Origin: Desulfonauticus submarinus
GTDB taxonomy: Bacteria; Desulfobacterota; Desulfovibrionia; Desulfovibrionales; Desulfonatronovibrionaceae
Assembly (NCBI RefSeq): GCF_900104045.1
Contig: NZ_FNIN01000016.1
Coordinates: 1 to 38,899 of the forward strand
Length of the DNA: 38,899 nt
Direction: 5' to 3'
Shown: piece by piece, positions 15,442-23,403 of the stretch
Layout of the letters: every line of letters begins with the position of its first letter
Numbering within the stretch: the first letter of the stretch is position 1
Notes under the pieces: model-generated
Database searches by the model: none
What the model saw: the letters and a program-made list of their open reading frames with translations, nothing else
Told to the model about the DNA's origin: nothing
Position numbers and translations under genes: made by a program

Positions 15442-17100
15442 TTAATTAAATTTTTTCTGCAACAAAGATAAAATCCTTTTTACCTCTTGCTGATCACCTC
15501 TATTCTGAGCTTTTTTTAAAGCTAGAAGTAAATTTTGCCTATTTAGGCATTTTTTTTTGGTTTCTAACCTCTGTTTTACTTCCTGTAAAATACTTTCTCT
15601 ATTTATTTGAAACTGTTTTTCCTTATAAAGTTTTACTTGGATAAAAAACGATCTTTCTTCTTCTGTAAAAAAATTTACATCCTCTTCCCTTATTAATTTG
15701 TCCCACAATTCTTGAGCCTGTCTTGTATGTAAAAAATGTTTAATACCTTCTTGATCAAGAATTTTAGCATCTTGAGGAGAAAAAATTGCTATACATAAAA
15801 CATCTTTATCCCAATTACTAAATACACTATCCCTTATAGTCTGTGTTTGGGAAACATTCTTTAATCCCTGGCGCAACTCGCTTTCACTTAAACCAAGGCC
15901 ATAAGCTATCTTTGGAAGATAAAAAGACTTTAACTTAAAATCAGATATTTTATCTAAAAAATTTTCTACCCACAAAATTTGTTCCTTAGGCGATTTATTT
16001 TTTCTAACCATCTTTAAACAATAAGCAAGACCTTCTTCAGCATTTTTTAGAATATAAGTTAAATCTTTTGAGCCAAACTTCTTTAAAAAACTATCTGCAT
16101 CCTCTCCATTAGGTAGTATTGCCACCTGGCAATCTAATCCCTGACTTAAAATCATTTCAGCACTTCTTAATGCAGCTTTTTGTCCAGCTGCATCCCCATC
16201 TAACAACAAAATTATTTTTGAAGTTAATTGTGAAAGTCTAAAAATTTGTTCTTTGGTTAAACTAGTACCCAAAATAGCACATGAATTTTTAAAACCTGCC
16301 TCTACTAAAGAAAGAACATCTATATAACCTTCTGTTAGCAAAACACTTTTTTCCTTTACTATATGTTGCTTAGCTTGATACAAACCATAGAGATGTTCAC
16401 TTTTTTTATAAATAAGACTTTCACTACTATTTAAATATTTTGGTTCTTCATCTCCTAAGGCTCTTGCGCCAAATGCAACTACTCTGCCTTGATAGTCTAA
16501 AATGGGAAACATCAATCTATCTCTAAACCGATCATAACAATGTCCTTTTTCATTTCTAATAATGAGTCCACATTTTATTGCATCCTCTATTGTAATCCCC
16601 TTCTTTCTAAAAAATTCTTCTAAAGAATGCCATGAATTTAAGCTGTATCCCAACTCAAAATTAGAACTAATCAAAGCAGAAATATTACGTCTCTTTAAAT
16701 AATCTCTCGCCTTCTTACCTGAATCAGAGGATAAATTTTTTTTAAAAAAATCTACTGCTAACTTATGTAAATAAAGAAAAATCTTTTTAACACTTGGTTT
16801 TCCAAATTCTTTTTTATCTAAAGAAATTCCCGCCTCTTTTGCTAAATCTTCTAAAGCTTCTTTAAATTCTAAGCCATTTATTCTTTGATAAAAATGAATT
16901 ACATCTCCTGCTGCCTGACACCCAAAACAATAAAAAAAACCCTTTTCTGGATTTACGTTAAAAGAAGGCTTTGTTTCTTGGTGAAATGGACAAGGTGCAA
17001 CAAAACGACTCCCTACTTGCCTTAATTCCACATAGCGACTTACTATATCCACAATATTTAACCTATCTTTTATTTCTGAAATAATCTCTTCTAAGTCCAT
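15442..17100 (-). CDS. dnaG: DNA primase
   Basis: A 552-residue primase that makes RNA primers at the replication fork. The N-terminal CHC2 zinc-binding domain has Cys37, His40, Cys58 and Cys61. The central catalytic core has the Toprim motifs: Thr-Glu-Gly-Tyr-Ile-Asp-Val at about 255 and Asp-Gly-Asp-Ala-Ala-Gly at about 300. The C-terminal third is lysine-rich and poorly conserved, as expected for the helicase-interacting part. It lies 29 bp after mutS2 and before rpoD. Confidence 0.96.
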   Translation of the reverse strand: MDLEEIISEIKDRLNIVDIVSRYVELRQVGSRFVAPCPFHQETKPSFNVNPEKGFFYCFGCQAAGDVIHFYQRINGLEFKEALEDLAKEAGISLDKKEFGKPSVKKIFLYLHKLAVDFFKKNLSSDSGKKARDYLKRRNISALISSNFELGYSLNSWHSLEEFFRKKGITIEDAIKCGLIIRNEKGHCYDRFRDRLMFPILDYQGRVVAFGARALGDEEPKYLNSSESLIYKKSEHLYGLYQAKQHIVKEKSVLLTEGYIDVLSLVEAGFKNSCAILGTSLTKEQIFRLSQLTSKIILLLDGDAAGQKAALRSAEMILSQGLDCQVAILPNGEDADSFLKKFGSKDLTYILKNAEEGLAYCLKMVRKNKSPKEQILWVENFLDKISDFKLKSFYLPKIAYGLGLSESELRQGLKNVSQTQTIRDSVFSNWDKDVLCIAIFSPQDAKILDQEGIKHFLHTRQAQELWDKLIREEDVNFFTEEERSFFIQVKLYKEKQFQINRESILQEVKQRLETKKKCLNRQNLLLALKKAQNRGDQQEVKRILSLLQKKFN

Positions 17101-17129
17101 AAATAATAATTTCTAGCTGCTCTAAAAAA

Positions 17130-19406
17130 TTAATTCAACTCTACTATTGTCACACCCTCTCCACCTTGCTCAAGAGGAGCAAAATAGTACTTACCTACTA
17201 ACGAATGATCTTTCAAAAACTCATGTATCGCTCGTCTTAAACTACCACTACCTTTTCCATGAAGGATCTCTATTTTATTAACACACTTAAGCGTGGCTAA
17301 ATTTAAAAATTTATCTACTTCAATTAAAGCTTCTTCTACTCTAAATCCCCTAAGATCTAACTTTAACGGTAAACATTCTTCTATTTTGGTAATCACTCCA
17401 GATTGTTTACATTCTTTTGCCTGATTTAAAGGAGCGACATCACTGAAGACACACCAAACGCTTACTCCTCCTAAATCTAACTTTAATTGCTTCTTTTTAA
17501 TGTCAACACTCACAACTTTTGCTTCTCTTTGCCAAGGCAAATACAAACATTTTTCTCCCACAGAAGGAATAAAAATCTCTTCTTTTACAGGGGTAGGAGT
17601 AACAATTCTTTTTTTTAAATTATTTAACTTTTCTAGTGCTTTTTTTCTACTAAGTTTATTTTTCTTCCATTCATTTAAAATATGTTGTTTAGCTTTCTGA
17701 ATTTCTTCTTCTAAATTTTTGTTTCTATTTCTTATCTTTTCTAATACATGTTTAAGTTTTTTTATAATCTTTTCTCTTTTATGTTTAAATTTCAATAATT
17801 CTTCTTCTTTTTGCCATACAAGTCGATTTAAACGCTCTAGCAAATTATCCTGCTTATCTACTTCAGAACCTAAAATAGCTTGCGCTCTTTTAATAATAGA
17901 CTCATCAAGACCTCGATCCCTTGCAACTTGCAAAGCAAAACTTGCTCCTACTTGGTCATAAGTAAGTTTATAAAGAGGTTTCTTAGTATTAGGATCAAAA
18001 AGTACAGAACATACTCTTAATTTATCATTAGTCAAAGCATATAATTTTAAGCCAGGAAAATGTGTAGCACATGCAATCCATCCATCATTATCTAAAATAT
18101 ATTCTACTACTGCTTGGGCCAAAGCAGCACCTTGGGAAGGATCAGTACCAGATCCAAACTCATCCAAAATAAATAATGTAGTGGGAGAAGAACATGGTAA
18201 GTATTCCTTTAAAGATTCTATCTGTGCTGTAAAAGTACTTAAACTTTCCTCTAAGCTCTGTTCATCTCCCATCAGGGCAAATATCTGCTCAAAATATGGA
18301 ATCTCACTATTTTCAGCACAACATACAGGCAAACCACATAGCACCATTAAAGCCGTTAAACCTAAAGTTTTTAAGCAAACTGTCTTACCACCAGCATTCC
18401 CTCCAGTAATAACAAGTCCCTTTTGCCCTGGCTTTAATTCAATATCTACGGGAACGACATTTTGATTCCTTAAAACTAAAAGAGGATGTCTTGCTTGTTT
18501 TAAACTTAAACAACCATCTTTATTAACCATTAAAATATTTGCGCCTATCTTCTTTGCTATCTTAGCCTTAGTTAAGAGAACATCTATTTTTACAACAAAA
18601 TTATAACAGTGAAAAAGACTATCTTGTTCTTGTCTTGCCAACTGCGTTAGATATTTGAGAATTGAGAGTTCTTCTTCTTTTTCTTGTAACTTCAACAATT
18701 GTAGTTTGTTATTCAATTCTACTAAAAAATAAGGTTCCACATAACAAGTTTCACCAGTATGAGAATAGTCATGAACAATACCTTCTAACTTACCTTTAAA
18801 ATTAGCTTTTAATGGCACAACATATCTATCAGAAGATAAAGTAAAAAATTCATCTTGTAAGTAATGAGAAATTTTTTTGTCCTTAAAAAAATCTTCTATC
18901 TTTTTTCTACATTTATTTTGAATAGCTCTAATATCATTTCGTATTTCTAATAATCGCGGAGAGCTTTCATCTTTTAAGGCTCCATTTTCACCCACACATC
19001 TAAAAATGGCTTGCTTTAACCTTTTTGGGCAAACCATTTCTGACTTTAATTCGTCTAACTTTGTATTTTCTTTATTAAAAATATATTCTAACCACCCAAA
19101 AACCTTATCCTGAGCTCTTAAAAAAGCCTCCAATCCCCATAAATCTTCAAAATCAAAAATATAAAGTTCCTGGCTTAAATTTTTGAACAACGGTTTTAAA
19201 GAAGGGAAAAAAGACAATTTAAAAGGAAATTTTTCTATTAGATAACAAAATTCTTTTAAGGTCTTTTGAGCATTAAGAACTTTTTCTAAAGACGAATATG
19301 GCCTTAAAAAAGAAAAAAAAGCCTTTCCTTCTTCTGAAGTGGCTTCTAAAATAAAAAACTGGAGCACTTTATCTAGCTCCAGATACTTAATTGTTTTGGA
19401 ATGCAT
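17130..19406 (-). CDS. mutS2: Endonuclease MutS2
   Basis: A 758-residue MutS2 protein, which in characterised bacteria suppresses recombination or acts at stalled ribosomes rather than in mismatch repair. The N-terminal mismatch-recognition domain of MutS is absent. The core and clamp are followed by the ATPase, with Walker A Thr-Gly-Gly-Asn-Ala-Gly-Gly-Lys-Thr (334-342; the usual form is TGPNxGGKT) and Walker B Phe-Ile-Leu-Asp-Glu-Phe-Gly-Ser-Gly-Thr-Asp. A long coiled coil (about 515-590) precedes a C-terminal Smr nuclease domain with Leu-Asp-Leu-Arg-Gly and His-Gly-Lys-Gly-Ser-Gly-Ser-Leu-Arg. It is inserted between yqeY and dnaG in the macromolecular synthesis operon. Confidence 0.95.
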   Translation of the reverse strand: MHSKTIKYLELDKVLQFFILEATSEEGKAFFSFLRPYSSLEKVLNAQKTLKEFCYLIEKFPFKLSFFPSLKPLFKNLSQELYIFDFEDLWGLEAFLRAQDKVFGWLEYIFNKENTKLDELKSEMVCPKRLKQAIFRCVGENGALKDESSPRLLEIRNDIRAIQNKCRKKIEDFFKDKKISHYLQDEFFTLSSDRYVVPLKANFKGKLEGIVHDYSHTGETCYVEPYFLVELNNKLQLLKLQEKEEELSILKYLTQLARQEQDSLFHCYNFVVKIDVLLTKAKIAKKIGANILMVNKDGCLSLKQARHPLLVLRNQNVVPVDIELKPGQKGLVITGGNAGGKTVCLKTLGLTALMVLCGLPVCCAENSEIPYFEQIFALMGDEQSLEESLSTFTAQIESLKEYLPCSSPTTLFILDEFGSGTDPSQGAALAQAVVEYILDNDGWIACATHFPGLKLYALTNDKLRVCSVLFDPNTKKPLYKLTYDQVGASFALQVARDRGLDESIIKRAQAILGSEVDKQDNLLERLNRLVWQKEEELLKFKHKREKIIKKLKHVLEKIRNRNKNLEEEIQKAKQHILNEWKKNKLSRKKALEKLNNLKKRIVTPTPVKEEIFIPSVGEKCLYLPWQREAKVVSVDIKKKQLKLDLGGVSVWCVFSDVAPLNQAKECKQSGVITKIEECLPLKLDLRGFRVEEALIEVDKFLNLATLKCVNKIEILHGKGSGSLRRAIHEFLKDHSLVGKYYFAPLEQGGEGVTIVELN

Positions 19407-19421
19407 AAATTTTATTATATT

Positions 19422-19868
19422 TTAAGAAGAGAGCTTTTGTCTAACAATTTGATTTAATTTTTTGCCATCTATCTGGCCTGTATACTTTTGCATTAAATAA
19501 GACATCACCTTACCCATTTCTTTAAGACTAGAAACGCCTAACTTCTCAATAGCAACATCAACTTCTTTTTCCACTTCCTCTAGACTTAGTTGCTTTGGCA
19601 AATATCTCTGCAAAACTTCTAATTCTTGTTCTTCCTTTAACGCTAAATCTTCTCTTCCGCCTTTTCTAAATTGAGAAATAGAATCTTCTCGCTGTTTTGC
19701 TTCTTTTATTAAAACAGCCAAAACTTCGTTATCATTTAAAGGTCTACCTAATTCTACCTGCTTATTTTTTACGGCTGTTTTAACCATACGCAAAACAGCC
19801 GTCTTTACTTTATCCTTTGCTTTAAAGGCAAACAAAAAATCCTTCTCTAATTGCTCTTGCAGAGACAT
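19422..19868 (-). CDS. yqeY: GatB/YqeY domain protein
   Basis: A 148-residue helical protein of the YqeY family, related to the tail domain of GatB, the tRNA-dependent amidotransferase subunit. Typical landmarks are visible: Leu-Arg-Met-Val-Lys-Thr-Ala near residue 27, Glu-Ala-Lys-Gln-Arg-Glu-Asp-Ser-Ile, Tyr-Leu-Pro-Lys-Gln-Leu, and Met-Gly-Lys-Val-Met near the C-terminus. The exact role is unproven, but a link to tRNA handling is assumed. It lies 8 bp after rpsU and 15 bp before mutS2. Confidence 0.93.
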   Translation of the reverse strand: MSLQEQLEKDFLFAFKAKDKVKTAVLRMVKTAVKNKQVELGRPLNDNEVLAVLIKEAKQREDSISQFRKGGREDLALKEEQELEVLQRYLPKQLSLEEVEKEVDVAIEKLGVSSLKEMGKVMSYLMQKYTGQIDGKKLNQIVRQKLSS

Positions 19869-19876
19869 TGTCCTAA

Positions 19877-20077
19877 CTAGATTAACCTTAATTTGCGCAA
19901 TTTTTTCATTAGCCTTTTTCTAGCGGCAGCTTCTTTCTTACGACGCCTAACTCCTGGTTTCTCGTAATGCTGTCTTTTCTTTAACTCAGAAAGAATACCT
20001 GCCTTTTCCACCTGCTTTTTAAACTTACGCAAGGCATACTCAAAATTATCTTCTCCACTTAAAAAGACTCCTGGCAA
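19877..20077 (-). CDS. rpsU: Ribosomal protein bS21
   Basis: A 66-residue basic protein of the small subunit, needed for initiation on natural messages. The family begins with Met-Pro-Gly-Val; here that point is reached at TTG (20075-20077), which has a GGGGG ribosome site eight bases upstream. A longer frame from GTG at 20086 would start directly against the ribosome site and is unlikely. Landmarks include [12 protein letters not shown] and Lys-Lys-Arg-Gln-His-Tyr-Glu-Lys-Pro. It is the first gene of the rpsU-yqeY-mutS2-dnaG-rpoD operon. Confidence 0.93.
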   Translation of the reverse strand: MPGVFLSGEDNFEYALRKFKKQVEKAGILSELKKRQHYEKPGVRRRKKEAAARKRLMKKLRKLRLI

Positions 20078-20109
20078 CAGAATCACCCCCTTTAAATTTG
20101 AATCTTCTT

Positions 20110-20138
20110 TTTATAAAAAGAAGAAAAACAAAAGGCAA
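20110..20138 (-). promoter_or_regulatory. Candidate promoter of the rpsU operon, overlapping the upstream terminator
   Basis: On the minus strand, TTGCCT (20133-20138), a 17-bp spacer and TATAAA (20110-20115) form a plausible sigma-70 promoter with start near 20103, about 25 nt before the rpsU TTG. The -35 lies inside the downstream arm of the HU-operon terminator. A perfect 20-bp palindrome (20104-20123) covers the -10. Confidence 0.5.
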
Positions 20139-20166
20139 GAAAAAATAAGCATTTTTTCTTGCCTTT
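20131..20166 (-). terminator. Rho-independent terminator of the HU operon
   Basis: A perfect 15-bp stem (20131-20145 with 20152-20166) with a 6-nt loop, followed on the minus strand by a T-rich run (TGTTTTTC). It lies 22 bp after the stop of the 59-residue gene. The stem contains the GGCAAG/CTTGCC core and A/T flanks that would extend the U tract. Confidence 0.85.
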
Positions 20167-20188
20167 ATAAAATAAAAAAATCAAAAAA

Positions 20189-20368
20189 TTAACTACTTTT
20201 TCTTTTCTCTTTCCATGTCTCAGCTAAAGATTTTAAAACAACAATTCCAACTCCTGTGCCAATGGTTATTAACACTGCATAAAGTACTCCAAAAAAGATA
20301 GCATGGTCAGGAGACCACCATGGTAAATCTTGTGGGAGCATACTATGTACAGTTTCGCCATGTAACAT
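20189..20368 (-). CDS. Small membrane protein (59 residues) downstream of HU
   Basis: An intact frame below the usual 60-residue cut-off, from ATG (20366-20368) to TAA (20189-20191). GGAGG lies seven bases upstream of the start. The N-terminus is short and aromatic (Leu-Pro-Trp-Trp-Ser-Pro-Asp-His). One transmembrane helix covers about residues 23-46 and contains Gly-Val-Gly-Ile-Val-Val, and the tail is basic (Lys-Glu-Lys-Arg-Lys). The gene begins 20 bp after the HU stop and ends just before the operon terminator, so it is almost certainly expressed with HU. Family and function are not recognised. Confidence 0.8.
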   Translation of the reverse strand: MLHGETVHSMLPQDLPWWSPDHAIFFGVLYAVLITIGTGVGIVVLKSLAETWKEKRKSS

Positions 20369-20388
20369 TATTTTGCCTCCACTAACAA

Positions 20389-20661
20389 TTATTTTACAGC
20401 TTCTTTTAACATTTTACCTGCACGAAATTTAACTACTTTGCAGGCAGGGATGTCTATTTCTTCGCCAGTACGAGGATTACGACCTTTTCGTGCTGCCCTC
20501 TCACCAACCTCAAAAGTTCCAAAACCAGTTAAGGTGAGTTTGCCCTCCTTAACTAAAGCTTCTTCAACAGAAGCCAAAAAAGCATTTAATGCCTTTTCAG
20601 CCGCTGCTTTGGTTAAACCAGCCTTTTCAGCAATCATGGCAATCACATCACCTTTAGTCAT
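20389..20661 (-). CDS. hup: HU-family DNA-binding protein
   Basis: A 90-residue histone-like protein, the normal HU length. The N-terminal dimerisation helices are followed by the beta-arm signature Gly-Phe-Gly-Thr-Phe-Glu-Val, then Arg-Lys-Gly-Arg-Asn-Pro-Arg-Thr-Gly-Glu, with the arm-tip Arg-Asn-Pro that intercalates and bends DNA. It lacks features specific to either integration host factor subunit, so HU is the better call. A GGAGG ribosome site precedes the ATG. The 220-bp region upstream has no gene; TTGAAA-17-TATTCT at 20824-20852 (minus strand) is a possible promoter, giving a long leader. Confidence 0.95.
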   Translation of the reverse strand: MTKGDVIAMIAEKAGLTKAAAEKALNAFLASVEEALVKEGKLTLTGFGTFEVGERAARKGRNPRTGEEIDIPACKVVKFRAGKMLKEAVK

Positions 20662-20881
20662 TATACGTTCCTCCTTTTAAACTTTTAACCTCATTTAAAA
20701 TATGCCACACCAATTTCTTACCTATCTTTCAAGCAAATACGACTCTAGCACAAACAAAATTTTTTAGGTTTAGTCAAGATAAATTTAAGTTTTTATCTCA
20801 ATCTACTCTTTCAGAGTAAAAATAGAATAACTCAAAATATATCTTTTTTCAATAAAAGATTTTAAATATACTTCTTAGGTT

Positions 20882-22363
20882 CTAGGAATTATTTCTCCAA
20901 AAATTAAAATTCATTGCCTTAACAAAATATTGAAGAAAGTCAGAAAAATTGGAAAGGTTGTAATATGTTGATTTCTGCAACCACTCTTCAACGTTCTTTC
21001 TGATTGTTTTATCAGCTAAAATCAAACACAAGCCTTTTAAAGCAGAATTTTCTATGAATTTTATTTTATTTTCAAACTCAAATGGGAAAAAACCGAGATT
21101 TATTAAAATATCTTCAACTAAATTACAACCCAATACTCCACTAATCCAAACAGAAGAAATATCATTAAACTTTAATTTAGCTTTATTTAGCAAAAAAATT
21201 ATCCCCAAATTAATAGCTGCCTTTACTTTTAAAATCTCTTCTATATCCTTTTCATCTATAAAAACATATTTTGTGAGGTAAAAACAACTATCTCTCAAAT
21301 TATTTTTTAGTCTTTTAAAGTTAAATTGATTGTTAAAATGTCCATCTCTATTTACAATTCCTATCTTTAAAAAAATATCTATTAAAGACAAATATCCTGT
21401 ACCTGTTATTCTAAACTTTTCTTTCTTATTAAATCCATTTATCCCATCTAGTGATAAAAAAAATGATGAAATTGCTTCCTTATTATAAGATGCTCCAAAA
21501 CGAAGACCAATACCTTCTAAAGCAGGACCCAAAGCTACACTTGTACATAATATATCATCTTTATCCTTAACTAATACTATTTCACCATTTGTTCCAAAAT
21601 CACAAAACAAATAAGGATATTTTGGTTTTTTGATTTCTTCTATATAGGCTAAACCAGCACTTATATCTGCTCCTACAAAAGCACCAAAAAATGGAGGAAT
21701 ATAAATTTTTTTTTCTTTTAAAGTTCTCCATATCCCGCCTTTTAAAGAAATTTGAAATGGTGCGTAAGAAAGCTCTTTTATATTTTCTCCTAAAAGTAAA
21801 TACATCATCACCGTATTACCAACAATACCTATTTTCCCTTTAAAACCATTCCATATTAATTGGATATCTTTTAAGATTATTTCCTGAAGATACGATATAT
21901 CGTTTTCAAGGGCAAAAGAAACTCGAGACAGGACTTCTGCTCCTGCTCCCATTTGAGGATTAATTTTTTGACCTAAAAAAAGAAAATTTTTGGAGCTATC
22001 AAAACCTCCCCATTTTAATGTAGTTGTACCTATATCAATACCCAAAATATCAATCTGTTTTAAATCATAGTTATGTTCAAAGCGAGTATTTTGATAATCG
22101 TATATTATATTCTGATTATCTTGAGGAAAATGTTCACAAGCAAGCCTAAATCCCTCTCTTAGCTCCGCACAAGACAAAATTTCTTTTTCCTTGTCTGTTA
22201 CTAGGGGCAAATTACTTAAAAATTTTATTTTACATTTTCCACACCTCCCTATTCCAGTACATAAAGGCGTTTCTTGAAAAAATCCTTTTAAAAAAAGATT
22301 TTCTAACCAATTTTTGTTGGGATCTAAAAAAAAGGTAGCATTATTAACTTTAACTTCTGACAT
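20882..22363 (-). CDS. [2Fe-2S] ASKHA-domain activator (RACo-like, DUF4445)
   Basis: A 493-residue protein. The N-terminal ferredoxin-like domain has Cys35, Cys41, Cys44 and Cys76 in the plant-type [2Fe-2S] spacing. From about residue 105, an ASKHA (actin/Hsp70-like) ATP-binding core begins with Gly-Ile-Asp-Ile-Gly-Thr-Thr-Thr, and later phosphate-binding loops are visible (Asp-Phe-Gly-Thr-Asn-Gly-Glu; Ser-Gly-Val-Leu-Gly). This is the layout of RACo, the ATP-dependent reductive activator of corrinoid proteins. No corrinoid protein or methyltransferase is in the window. Its start codon shares a base with the selD stop (TAATG), so a selenium-linked role is possible. Confidence 0.85.
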   Translation of the reverse strand: MSEVKVNNATFFLDPNKNWLENLFLKGFFQETPLCTGIGRCGKCKIKFLSNLPLVTDKEKEILSCAELREGFRLACEHFPQDNQNIIYDYQNTRFEHNYDLKQIDILGIDIGTTTLKWGGFDSSKNFLFLGQKINPQMGAGAEVLSRVSFALENDISYLQEIILKDIQLIWNGFKGKIGIVGNTVMMYLLLGENIKELSYAPFQISLKGGIWRTLKEKKIYIPPFFGAFVGADISAGLAYIEEIKKPKYPYLFCDFGTNGEIVLVKDKDDILCTSVALGPALEGIGLRFGASYNKEAISSFFLSLDGINGFNKKEKFRITGTGYLSLIDIFLKIGIVNRDGHFNNQFNFKRLKNNLRDSCFYLTKYVFIDEKDIEEILKVKAAINLGIIFLLNKAKLKFNDISSVWISGVLGCNLVEDILINLGFFPFEFENKIKFIENSALKGLCLILADKTIRKNVEEWLQKSTYYNLSNFSDFLQYFVKAMNFNFWRNNS

Positions 22364-23403
22364 TACTTAATAACCAGCGAACCAGAAATTGAATCCTCTA
22401 CAACTTGCCCCACTATCTTAACAAATTCCTCTGTTTCTTTCAAAAAACATAGAACATCTTCCAATATATCTTCTTTAACTCCTAATACAAGCCCTCCTGA
22501 GGTTTGGGCATCAAAAATTAAGTCTACCAGCAATTCATCAACTTGCGGATATACATAAACAAGTCTAGAACAAAAATGTTTATTAGCATAACTTCCCGCA
22601 GGAATTATTCCCATAGCAGCCATTTCTTTGGCTTGATCCAACACAGGAACTTCATTGGCCCACAATTCAATTTTTACTTTTGACGCCCTAGCCATCTCCA
22701 AAAGATGTCCGCCCAAACCAAAGCCTGTAATATCTGTTGCAGCCTTAAGTCCAAAATAAGATATTGCTTCTCCAGCCCTAGAATTTAATCGAGCACACCA
22801 CTTATAGAGAGTCTCTTCTATTATCTTTTCATCCCCTATCTCGCCCTTTAAAGCAGTAGCTAACACTCCAGTGCCAATAGGTTTAGTCAAAACAAGAAAG
22901 TCGCCTTTTTGAAGAGCAGAATTTTTAGCAATTTTACCTTGATCAATTACTCCTGTAACAGAAAGTCCATATTTTATTTCTTCATCTTCAACACTATGGC
23001 CTCCAGCCATTACTGCTCCTGCTTCTCTTACTTTATCTAATCCACCTTTTAAAATTTCTTTTAATATATTTTTAGACATCTTTTTTACAGGAAAACAAAC
23101 TAAATTCATTACAGCAAAAGGCACTCCTCCCATTGCATAAATATCTGAAAGAGAATTTGCTGCTGCAATTTGCCCAAACCAATAAGGATTATTCACTATA
23201 GGAGTAAAAAAATCCACACTTTGAACTAATGCTTTATTCTTAGGAACTTTTAGAACACTTGCATCAACATAATCTGATGGCGGGACAATAAAAATATCTG
23301 AATTAAAATCTAAATCCAAATCACTTAAAATTTCTTCCAGGTCCCCTGGAGATATTTTTGCTGCTCACCCTGCAGCTTTTACACTTTGAACTAATTTTTT
23401 CAT
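22363..23403 (-). CDS. selD: Selenide, water dikinase (selenophosphate synthetase), selenocysteine-containing
   Basis: SelD makes selenophosphate from selenide and ATP for selenocysteine and selenouridine synthesis. The true start is ATG at 23401-23403, overlapping the LysR stop (ATGA). Codon 13 is an in-frame TGA (23365-23367) exactly where family members have catalytic Cys or selenocysteine: Ala-Gly-U-Ala-Ala-Lys-Ile-Ser-Pro, with the essential Lys at 16. A hairpin follows the TGA. Reading TGA as selenocysteine gives 346 residues, the normal length; otherwise the gene appears 28 codons short. Downstream landmarks include Gln-Ser-Val-Asp-Phe-Phe, Ala-Gly-Gly-His-Ser, Thr-Asp-Ile-Thr-Gly-Phe-Gly, and Ala-Gln-Thr-Ser-Gly-Gly. 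The organism must therefore have SelA, SelB and SelC elsewhere. Confidence 0.95.
23336..23350 (-). promoter_or_regulatory. SECIS-like hairpin in selD
   Basis: On the minus strand, TCCAGG-GGA-CCTGGA forms a perfect 6-bp stem starting 14 nt after the selenocysteine TGA at 23365-23367. Bacterial SECIS elements lie within the coding region at this distance and have a short G-containing apical loop, so this is the expected SelB-binding element. It is a structural inference from the sequence. Confidence 0.75.

Noticed and set aside
20806-20820. Hairpin TACTCT-TTC-AGAGTA between the RACo-like gene and HU as a terminator
   Set aside because: The stem is only 6 bp and no T run follows on either strand; it could be incidental or part of the HU leader.
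22363-23319. SelD as a 318-residue protein starting at codon 29
   Set aside because: This start omits the catalytic residue and Lys and is only the result of treating the selenocysteine TGA as stop.
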